This document shows, piece by piece, positions 57,498 through 64,000 of a DNA stretch of 64,000 nucleotides. The stretch's first letter is position 1; each line of letters begins with the position of its first letter. Location: contig NZ_JACJPI010000012.1 of NCBI RefSeq assembly GCF_014695975.1, positions 98,043 to 162,042 of the forward strand. The letters are read 5' to 3'. The notes beneath the pieces were generated by a model that was not told the origin of the DNA, searched no databases, and saw only the letters and a list, made by a program, of their open reading frames with translations. A program made the translations under genes and the position numbers. Source of the stretch: Leptolyngbya sp. FACHB-321 (lineage in GTDB: Bacteria; Cyanobacteriota; Cyanobacteriia; Leptolyngbyales; Leptolyngbyaceae).

Positions 57498-57698
57498 ATG
57501 ACTTCTTGCCCTTGCTGCTCTGGTCCCTTACTTCGCCACATCCGTTGCCAGGAGAAATACTGGTTCTGTCGCCATTGCTGGCAAGAAATGCCTGTGCTAG
57601 AAGAATCTATCCTTTTAACAGCAGTGAATTTAAACAACGTAAGTTTAAACAATGTAAGTTTAAAGTCCCCTTCCAAGCGGGAGCTTGTTACGGCTTGA
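57498..57698 (+). CDS. Tiny zinc-ribbon protein with pentapeptide-like tail
   Basis: A 66-residue protein: SCPCCSGPLLRHIRCQEKYWFCRHCWQEMP, whose CPCC and CRHC pairs should bind one zinc ion, a small ribbon I recall as recurrent in cyanobacteria. The tail reads AVNLNNVSLNNVSLKS, three five-residue units in the pattern of pentapeptide repeats, encoded by a 15-base tandem repeat. A larger pentapeptide-repeat protein lies 405 bases downstream. Function unknown; RNA- or protein-binding is a guess. Confidence 0.7.
   Translation: MTSCPCCSGPLLRHIRCQEKYWFCRHCWQEMPVLEESILLTAVNLNNVSLNNVSLKSPSKRELVTA
57624..57668. repeat. Three tandem 15-base repeats
   Basis: Units GTGAATTTAAACAAC, GTAAGTTTAAACAAT and GTAAGTTTAAAGTCC in tandem. 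In the frame of the zinc-ribbon gene each unit encodes five residues (VNLNN, VSLNN, VSLKS), i.e. nascent pentapeptide repeats. Confidence 0.75.
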
Positions 57699-58103
57699 CA
57701 AACTTAAAGTTCGCTTCAGTTGCGATGTTTGTAGGTCTCACTGCAAGCCCTGCACTCATTAGCAAACCGCTGAGTTTTGCAAGAAGTACGTACGATCGCT
57801 CCTTAGTTCAGTAGTGAAACGTCAGGCAAGCTCCTTTCTCCTGGTGCAACGGTTGGCTTGCAACTTAGGGCTAGCGGCACTGCTCATAGCGCTAGTGTTC
57901 GCTAATCTTTTTGATCGCAATAACTTTAGTTGCAGCAAGAGGGCGATCGATGGAAAGCGGCTATTTGGTCAGTAAAGCCTCCTTTCGGACATCCTTTCTA
58001 CCAATTAAGCTTTGTATCAAATGAGACAAAGCTTTCTCTACTGCGGTGCTCTTAGGGAACTTTAAGTGCAGGCTAAGTTTCTGGTTAATCCTGGGGGCAA
58101 AAA
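57699..58103. other. Intergenic region, nothing recognised
   Basis: About 405 bases between the zinc-ribbon gene and the pentapeptide gene. No ORF with coding character, tRNA or hairpin terminator was found. The tail probably holds the promoter of the pentapeptide-repeat gene. Confidence 0.4.
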
Positions 58104-58955
58104 ATGTACGACTATGAACTCCTACTACACTATCTAGAAGGACAAAGAGATTTTAGCGGTGTTGACCTTTCCAACATCAGTCTACTAGGAGCCAATCTGG
58201 CAGAAATCACCTTAGCCAGTGCGAACCTCACTGGAGCCTGTTTGTCCTCAGCCTATCTAGCCTCAGCGAACCTCTGTAAAGCTAATTTGTTAAGAAGCAA
58301 TTTAAGTCAGGCGTTCTTAAACAGAGCTAACCTGAGCTTCGCTAAACTCAGTCATGCAAACTTGGCAGCCGCCGACTTAACCAAAGCGAACCTAAAGGGA
58401 GCCTCACTTGTGCGGGCAAACTTAAGCGCTACTAAACTTAGTGGTGCAAACTTAGCTGGCGTAAACCTACGTGAAGCCAATTTGCAAGCAGTCAATTTAT
58501 GTGGAGCAGACTTGCGGGGCATCAACCTACGTTCAGCCAATTTGCAGGGCGCAAACCTGAGTTGGGCAAACCTGAGTGGTGCCCGGTTAAGCGGCGCGGT
58601 GCTGCAAGGTGCCCTCTTAACTGGAGTTAAGCTGAATGAAGCCTACTTGAATGGTGTAGATTTGCAAGGTGCCGATCTGGGTGGTATTGATTTACATGAG
58701 GCAAAGCTGAACGGCGCGAATTTACAAGCGGCAGATCTCACAGCCGCAAACTTAAGTGCAGCCCATTTACGGTCAGCGAGTTTGACAGGCACAAGACTGC
58801 GGGCAGCCGATTTAAGTAGTGCTGATCTGCGAGGCGTAAACCTGAGAAACGCCATCTTTGAACGAGCACTCTACACTTTAGAAACGCAGTTTCCCAGAGA
58901 CTTTGATCTGCTTGCACAGGGAGTGTGTCTCGCTAATACATCTGTAGAAGTTTAA
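58104..58955 (+). CDS. Pentapeptide-repeat protein
   Basis: A 283-residue protein made almost wholly of A(N/D)LXX units from about residue 20 to 250, for example ANLTGACLSSAYLASANLCK. This predicts a right-handed quadrilateral beta-helix of about 11-12 coils. It lacks a signal peptide, a kinase or other domain, so it should be cytosolic. Pentapeptide proteins can mimic DNA or bind partner proteins, but the target here is unknown. A non-repeat cap ends the protein (ALYTLETQFPRDFDLLAQG). Frames on the opposite strand of similar look are shadows of the repeat. Confidence 0.92.
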   Translation: MYDYELLLHYLEGQRDFSGVDLSNISLLGANLAEITLASANLTGACLSSAYLASANLCKANLLRSNLSQAFLNRANLSFAKLSHANLAAADLTKANLKGASLVRANLSATKLSGANLAGVNLREANLQAVNLCGADLRGINLRSANLQGANLSWANLSGARLSGAVLQGALLTGVKLNEAYLNGVDLQGADLGGIDLHEAKLNGANLQAADLTAANLSAAHLRSASLTGTRLRAADLSSADLRGVNLRNAIFERALYTLETQFPRDFDLLAQGVCLANTSVEV

Positions 58956-59996
58956 GGCAGCAGTAGCACATAGTGTTTTCAATAGGACTGCGTGGAGTTT
59001 CAAACATAGAGTTTCAGCTAGCAGCAGAGAGTGTTTCCGCCTGGAAATTGCTAGCAGTTGTTTAGTGCCAAGTTTCTTAAGCCTTACTAGCAGAAGTTGG
59101 AGCTGATCGTTACAGTCGATATTATCCAATCGATAAATTCATCGACGATGACAACCCATAGTGCTAAGGATAGGTGTGTCCGTCGCATGGCAATTCGACT
59201 GAACCTCTTGATACGCAACCTTTCGCCTCAGGAAGATGGAGGGAGATTAAGTGGGGACTGCAGCTAGCACTCTTTAGAGTGGTATTAGTTTAACTATGCT
59301 CAACAACTTTCCCAAAAGGGTAGACAGATGCGAAAGTGGTACCTTTCAACAGCTATCTACGAACACTAAGCAATTACTCTAACTGAAGCAGAAGACTGAG
59401 CACCGTAAGGGAGTAAATTTGCTGAGGCGCTACGTCCAACTGCGGTTTATAGTTTCCATGTGCATTGTGCATCGACCATCAACGTTGGTAAAACGAACGA
59501 ATTCGGCTCAAGCTAACAGGGCATCAATGCCTCTACCATCTTTCCTTCTCTACTAATTATCTGTTGCCTTATTACAACAACCACAACCACTAAGGTAGGC
59601 AATGCAGTGCTGAAAGCAAGTGGCTGCTCTTCTTAGTGCTTACAGCTTCACTCAAACAACTGGCTACTTTTCACTACTGACAAACCTTCGCTCAGTTAAG
59701 TTCCATTTGTCGCTGAATTTAACCTGTGCTCTCGCAAGGGCAAGGCATTTGTACCAGAACATCCTGGTTTATGTCGAAATTCTTGCTACAGATTACTTCG
59801 CCCACACAGCGTAAAAAGTTTCTTCAAAGTTTCTACCCTGGCATTTTAGTTACGGCAACAAGTTTGCTGCCGTATAAAGTTCAGGCTGGGAATTGATTGA
59901 ACTTTTAAGTGCCTTAGCAATGGATAAAGCTGCTTAACTCACCTCAACTAACACTTATTTAGTGATTAGTTAGACCTAACCTGGAGGATTTTTCGG
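58956..59996. other. Long intergenic region, no gene seen
   Basis: About 1040 bases, the longest gap in the window. I find no ORF with family-like sequence (a 64-codon frame at 59620 is not convincing), no tRNA and no strong terminator. The last 20 bases include a GGAGG ribosome-binding site for the beta-helix gene. The length allows small RNA genes that I cannot detect by eye. Confidence 0.4.
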
Positions 59997-62330
59997 ATGG
60001 CAACCATTACAGTCACCAATACAAGAGACAGCGGCGCAGGCTCCTTAAGAGATGCGATCGCCCGTGCCCAAGCTGGTGACACCATCAAGTTTGCGTCTAC
60101 CCTGGCAAACACAACCATCACGCTCACAAGTGGACAACTTGCCATTAATAAAGCCCTAACCATTGATGGTACAGGGGTTAGCAACCTGACAATTAGTGGT
60201 AATCAAGCTAGCCAGGTATTCAATGTTGCGAGAAATACCACTGCCGCATTCAACAATCTCACGATCGCTAATGGCAAAACAACGGGTAAAGGTGGCGGTA
60301 TCCAGGCAAGTGATTACAGTACGGTAGTCGTCACCAATTGCCGTTTTAACAACAATGCAGCCGGGGTTGGGGGCGCAATCAGCGTTGGCTATGGCAGTAA
60401 CGCAACCGTTACTAATAGTCAGTTCAATCTAAACAATGGCACCCTCACCAACTCAGGTTTTAGCGCAGGTGCCATTGCAACTACTGGCTCTGGTGTTCTG
60501 ACAGTACGAGGCTCCCAGTTCACCAATAACAAAGGGGTCAATGGTGGCGCAATCTATAGCTTGCTGGGGGCACTAACCATAGAAGATTCTGTCTTTTTGA
60601 AGAATAGCGCGGCTGGAGAGAGTGGCGGTGGAGCCGTTTTTACCGATGGTGCTAACCCAGTAGGACCTGGCTCCAGAGATAGCGGTACAAGTGTGAGCGG
60701 CACGATCGCGATTCGGCGCAGTCGCTTTGAAGGCAATACAGCTCAGGGAGAAGGTGGGGCACTGTTTCTCTATGCTTACGGTCCTGACAAACTTATTCTT
60801 GAAGACAGTACGATTGTTGGCAACTCAGCTACCACGAACGGTCAGTACGCTAGAGGTGGAGGCATCCGCAGCACCAGCAATTTGACGATGCGAAACGTGA
60901 CCGTTGCCAACAATACCGCAACTAAGCAAGGGGGCGGGCTTTGGATTGATGGCGCACTGCCCGTTAACATCATCAACAGCACCTTTTCTGGCAATAAAGT
61001 GACGGATGATGCTGGTGGAGCCATGTTCTTAAGAACCGAACCAAATACCCCAGTCAACATCACGAATTCTACCATCGCTAACAACTTCGCCGGACGGGCG
61101 AGTGGCGCGATGTGGTTGGGCAGTTCAACACAAGCTGTGACGCTAAAAAATTCGATCGTGGCTAACAATACAGCAGGCGATCGCTATCAACAGCAGATCG
61201 GGTATGCTCCTCGCGACGGCGGTGGCAATATTGAATTTCCGCCACCAGCCTATGGCAATCGTCGAGTTGCCGCCAGTAGCCAGACCATTGATCCCAAACT
61301 CGGAACTCTGCAAACCCTTAATGGAGTGCTACTGCATTCATTGCTGACAGGTAGCCCTGCCATCAACACAGGTGTCAGCGGTGCCCCAACCATTGACCAA
61401 CGAGGCTTTTTGCGTGACAGCAAACCAGATGTTGGTGCCTTTGAATTTGGCAGTCTGACTCGCCCTGTCGCAACACGTGCCTTAAGTATTGATAGCCGCA
61501 CAGGGCTAGAAGGGAACAGCGGCACGACTAACCAGACCTTTACAGTCAGGATATCTACAGCAAGTAGCCAAACCATTACGGTTGACTATGCTACTGCAAA
61601 CGGTAATGCCAAAGCAGGGGCGGATTATATTGCAAAAACTGGACAGTTAGTCTTCAATGCGGGTGAAACGGTCAAGACACTTCAAGTTCCCATCATTGGT
61701 GATCTAATCCCTGAACTCAGTGAAGTGTTTTACGTCAACTTAAGCAATGCTAATGGTGCAAGTATTGTAGCTGGTCAAGGCATGGGCATTATCCCAACAG
61801 ACGATAGTCTTCCACCTTCCCTCTCAATTAATGATATTAGTGTGAATGAGGGAAGCAGCGGCGCAACGAATGCAGTGTTTACAGTCAAGCTTTCTGGAAC
61901 TAGCCCAGGGCGTATCTCAGTGAATTATGCTACAGCAGACACCACCGCGATCGCGACGCAAGACTACACCCGTGTCAGCGGCTTACTCACGTTTAACCCT
62001 GGCGAAACGACAAAAACAGTTACCATTCCTATTCTTAGTGATAGCTTGCTGGAGTCTAACGAAACCTTTTCGGTCAAGCTGACTAACCCTGATAATGCCA
62101 GAGTTAGTGATGGCACTGGTATTGGCACGATCGTCAACACTACTTCCAGCACCCAACTACTTAGTGCAAGCAACGCACCCCTTGCTACCACCAGCCAGGT
62201 CAATAGTGCAGGTAGCAACTGGTTCATGAATGATCTCGTTCAAAACCCTGATCAATTGATGATCAGCGGCACAAGTACCACAACACCTAACCCGATCGAC
62301 TCTTCCAGCCTTCGTCCAGCACCTGTTTAA
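59997..62330 (+). CDS. Right-handed beta-helix protein with two Calx-beta domains
   Basis: A 777-residue protein. The N-terminus has the pattern common to choice-of-anchor beta-helix proteins (DSGAGSLRDAIARAQAGDTIKF), followed by about 400 residues of parallel beta-helix coils (GGGIQAS, NNAAGVGGAISVG, GGGLWIDGALPVN). Two Calx-beta domains follow (about 495-600 and 608-712), with DYATANGNAKAGADYIAKTGQLVFNAGET and NYATADTTAIATQDYTRVSG signatures that bind calcium. The end is Ser/Thr-rich with no anchor. No signal peptide is visible, so export might use type I or another route. It is probably a surface or extracellular adhesin-like protein. A strong GGAGG precedes the ATG. Confidence 0.88.
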   Translation: MATITVTNTRDSGAGSLRDAIARAQAGDTIKFASTLANTTITLTSGQLAINKALTIDGTGVSNLTISGNQASQVFNVARNTTAAFNNLTIANGKTTGKGGGIQASDYSTVVVTNCRFNNNAAGVGGAISVGYGSNATVTNSQFNLNNGTLTNSGFSAGAIATTGSGVLTVRGSQFTNNKGVNGGAIYSLLGALTIEDSVFLKNSAAGESGGGAVFTDGANPVGPGSRDSGTSVSGTIAIRRSRFEGNTAQGEGGALFLYAYGPDKLILEDSTIVGNSATTNGQYARGGGIRSTSNLTMRNVTVANNTATKQGGGLWIDGALPVNIINSTFSGNKVTDDAGGAMFLRTEPNTPVNITNSTIANNFAGRASGAMWLGSSTQAVTLKNSIVANNTAGDRYQQQIGYAPRDGGGNIEFPPPAYGNRRVAASSQTIDPKLGTLQTLNGVLLHSLLTGSPAINTGVSGAPTIDQRGFLRDSKPDVGAFEFGSLTRPVATRALSIDSRTGLEGNSGTTNQTFTVRISTASSQTITVDYATANGNAKAGADYIAKTGQLVFNAGETVKTLQVPIIGDLIPELSEVFYVNLSNANGASIVAGQGMGIIPTDDSLPPSLSINDISVNEGSSGATNAVFTVKLSGTSPGRISVNYATADTTAIATQDYTRVSGLLTFNPGETTKTVTIPILSDSLLESNETFSVKLTNPDNARVSDGTGIGTIVNTTSSTQLLSASNAPLATTSQVNSAGSNWFMNDLVQNPDQLMISGTSTTTPNPIDSSSLRPAPV

Positions 62331-62759
62331 GACAGTACAAACGCAGCTCGCACCCATCAATCTGGTTCCATCAGCGATGGGTGTTGAGCAAATCAGGGTG
62401 CTTCTCTACGGACTTCTACAACAAATGGATTGATCAAAGAAGAGAATTCATCGTAAATATACCGAGTTTCGCTCACCGTAAAGATACGGTAAGCTAAGTA
62501 GCAATAGTCGTCATTAATCCCGTATATTTATAGTCAGCGAAGGATATTTCATTCGCAAGGATGACTTATCTTGACCAAAAGGGGCTTCTACCAAGTCTCG
62601 GTTGACTTTGGTAGCAAACGCAATTCCTCAAGCTCCTTTGGAGTTGGGAATCACTGTGACACTTGCACCAGAATTGGGACTAACACCCCTTAAATCGCTT
62701 TTACCGCGATCGAAGGGGCGGGTTCTCGTTGCATTCACTGTATTCCTTAACTTAAAACA
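62331..62759. other. Intergenic region before PTPA-CTERM gene
   Basis: About 430 bases with no coding sequence. A small ACCGT/ACGGT hairpin occurs near 62478-62493. The promoter of the PTPA-CTERM gene must lie here; none is clear enough to mark. Confidence 0.4.
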
Positions 62760-63506
62760 ATGACAAAGACAAACAGCTTTCTCAAAGGTGCTGCGCTTAC
62801 TGGCGCGGCGCTCACGCTAGGGTTGCTTTCAACAGGACCCGTTCATGCTTTCACCTTTGCCCCCGGTAAAACCAGTGTGATAGTAGAAGCAAGTGACATC
62901 AACAAGTCTTTTACGGTTGAATTTGATGGCAACGTGGAGAGACAGAATGTTACTGGACTAACAGCCGAAGCAATCTTCACATTCTTAGGCTTTACTACGT
63001 CTGGAAGCAACACTAACGCAAACTTTAGTGTCAATCTGACGAATACGTCAAGTGGTAATCCAAACAACCCATCTGGTATTTTTTCAAGGGTTTCTGCTTT
63101 AGGATTTGACGTTGGTCCTAATCTTATTGCTGCCAGTACCACTGGCTTTTTCCCTGGTGCTGTACGGAACAGTGCGTTTCCCAACCAATTTGGAGACATC
63201 GAAGTTTGCTTTAAAGGTGGTCAAACTAATAACTGTCAAGGTGGGACTGGAACTGGTCTTTTTAATGGTCAGACTGACACGTTTAATCCTGTTCTTACTT
63301 TTGCTGGTTCCGTTACTTCATTTACCCTTAGCAACTTTGGTGTCCGCTACCAATCTATTGACGGTAACGGTTTTAATGATGATAGTGGCACAGGTAGAGG
63401 AAAAGTCCCCACACCTGCTTTACTACCAGGGTTGCTAGCATTAGGTGCAGGCGTATGGCGTAAGCGTAAGGGAGAGCAGTCTGCTGAGGCTAAAGCTGAA
63501 GTCTAA
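62760..63506 (+). CDS. PTPA-CTERM sorting-domain surface protein
   Basis: A 248-residue secreted protein. A Sec signal peptide (FLKGAALTGAALTLGLLSTGPVHA) starts it; the mature part is a beta-rich domain with Asn, Thr and Gly (VNLTNTSSGNPNNPSGIFS). The C-terminus has PTPALLPGLLALGAGVWRKRK, the PTPA-CTERM tripartite signal: PTPA motif, hydrophobic helix, basic tail. It is a relative of PEP-CTERM, in which the tail is cut and the protein delivered to the envelope by an exosortase-like system. No exosortase gene is in this window. A strong terminator follows. Confidence 0.9.
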   Translation: MTKTNSFLKGAALTGAALTLGLLSTGPVHAFTFAPGKTSVIVEASDINKSFTVEFDGNVERQNVTGLTAEAIFTFLGFTTSGSNTNANFSVNLTNTSSGNPNNPSGIFSRVSALGFDVGPNLIAASTTGFFPGAVRNSAFPNQFGDIEVCFKGGQTNNCQGGTGTGLFNGQTDTFNPVLTFAGSVTSFTLSNFGVRYQSIDGNGFNDDSGTGRGKVPTPALLPGLLALGAGVWRKRKGEQSAEAKAEV

Positions 63507-63569
63507 TTTTAGTAGTCTATGCCTGCTACAAATACAAAGTCTGAGTTATTTTGATTACTCATAAAAACG

Positions 63570-63599
63570 CACCCTGACAGTAATGTTAGGGTGTTTTTT
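63570..63599 (+). terminator. Rho-independent terminator after PTPA-CTERM gene
   Basis: CACCCTGACA (63570-63579) and TGTTAGGGTG (63584-63593) form a 10-bp stem with one G-U pair and a GTAA loop, directly followed by six T. A classic intrinsic terminator. Confidence 0.9.
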
Positions 63600-63685
63600 A
63601 GATCGCTTTGCTTACTACCGACAGCGTTCTGATCGAGTTAGTGCTGGTGGTTGCACCTGCAGTGATATAGCTACCGCCATAGAAG

Positions 63686-64000
63686 TTAGGACGCAACCTG
63701 CTTGAGCACGGTTTCCATCGCATCGCGCAAAGGAGTGGCAGCACGTAAGTGTTTGCGAATACGACTTTTTAACCACGCCCAGCATTTTTCAATCCGATTG
63801 AGGTCAGGTGAATACGGTGGCAAATAGACGACTCGTGCTCCAACCACTTCAATCAATTGAGCAATACGGTCACCGTGGTGAAAGGTGGCATTATCCATAA
63901 TCACCCACTCTCCAGGTTGAAGTACTGGCAGTAAGCAGGTTGGCAACCAAATTTCAAAGACAGTGCGATTACAGGCACCTTCGACCGTAAAGGGGGCAAG
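63686..64000 (-). mobile_element. IS630-family transposase, partial (5' part beyond window)
   Basis: The frame is open to the right edge of the window (64000), so the gene is cut by the boundary, not known to be truncated. It encodes the C-terminal DDE domain: WVIMDNATFHHGDRIAQLI (second Asp) and YLPPYSPDLNRIEKCWAWLKSRI (catalytic Glu), matching IS630-type orfB. It ends with a TAA at 63686. The sequence just beyond the stop (GAAGTTAGGACG and CTATAGCG-like, about 63660-63690) may contain the terminal inverted repeat, but this cannot be proved without the other end. Confidence 0.85.

Noticed and set aside
57422..57814. 130-codon frame overlapping the zinc-ribbon gene
   Set aside because: The overlapping 66-codon frame has clear CxxC pairs; the longer one has none.
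58352..58855. Minus-strand frames rich in Lys, Phe and Ala opposite the pentapeptide gene
   Set aside because: Antisense products of the repetitive pentapeptide codons.
59620..59814. 64-codon plus-strand frame in the 1-kb gap
   Set aside because: Composition is unlike coding sequence and no start signal is present.
1..64000. tRNA, rRNA and CRISPR arrays
   Set aside because: No cloverleaf TPsiC-type sequence, rRNA segment or regularly spaced direct repeats were found by eye in the intergenic regions.
1..64000. Very frequent GCGATCGC octamers
   Set aside because: This is the well-known HIP1 palindrome of cyanobacteria; it supports the taxonomic guess but is not a novel signal.

Overview
This 64 kb window is chromosomal DNA from a cyanobacterium, most likely a filamentous, non-heterocystous Leptolyngbya-like organism. 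The signs are the very frequent HIP1 palindrome GCGATCGC, cyanobacterial families (CAAD/CURT1, DUF3727, the 80-residue DUF6761-like protein, DUF2382 stress protein, PTPA-CTERM sorting tail), phytochrome-superfamily GAF domains and STRR-like heptamer repeats. The genus is inferred. I found no rRNA, tRNA or CRISPR array.

Left part (1-14.7 kb): housekeeping genes. A baeRF-family protein and a broken DUF29 gene are followed by asnS, a HIT protein, a RibD/DHFR-like reductase, a DUF6761-like protein and an OmpR-type regulator. Then comes a minus-strand run of proB, yqeG, mltG, a DUF3727 gene, ruvX, a GNAT gene, a CofE-like gene and a CSP41-like epimerase.

Middle left (15.2-31.7 kb): an accessory and stress region. 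A same-strand series encodes a lipoprotein, an unknown soluble protein, a CAAD/CurT-like membrane protein, a GSP17M-DUF2382 protein, a BON lipoprotein and a hemerythrin. After it come a class D beta-lactamase divergent from an SGNH lipoprotein, a two-gene terpenoid unit (DUF2600 terpene synthase plus geranylgeranyl-reductase-like flavoprotein), a CPA2 antiporter, a PGRP-type amidase and a GT4 glycosyltransferase that lacks the usual acidic motif.

Middle right (31.7-57.3 kb): a dense signalling region. A minus-strand operon encodes a PAS-rich kinase, a lone receiver and a diguanylate cyclase. A second large kinase diverges from it. After metH and a truncated haemoglobin come another kinase and a five-gene phosphorelay block: REC-wHTH-HPt-REC-REC regulator, PAS kinase, two lone receivers and a hybrid kinase. 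Two of the kinases (37462-41334 and 54384-57323) each hold a GAF domain with a DXCF motif and a second Cys exactly 28 residues later, the spacing of DXCF cyanobacteriochromes; light sensing is therefore a strong hypothesis. Two receiver domains in the block have lost the phospho-acceptor Asp (to Gly and to Asn).

Right end (57.5-64 kb): a tiny zinc-ribbon protein with pentapeptide-like units, a pentapeptide-repeat protein, a beta-helix/Calx-beta protein, a PTPA-CTERM surface protein and an IS630-type transposase cut by the window edge.

A further layer is a repeat family of ACTCCCY heptamers and purine-arm/pyrimidine-arm elements. It lies between genes and has also entered metH three times in frame, each time in a linker or loop.
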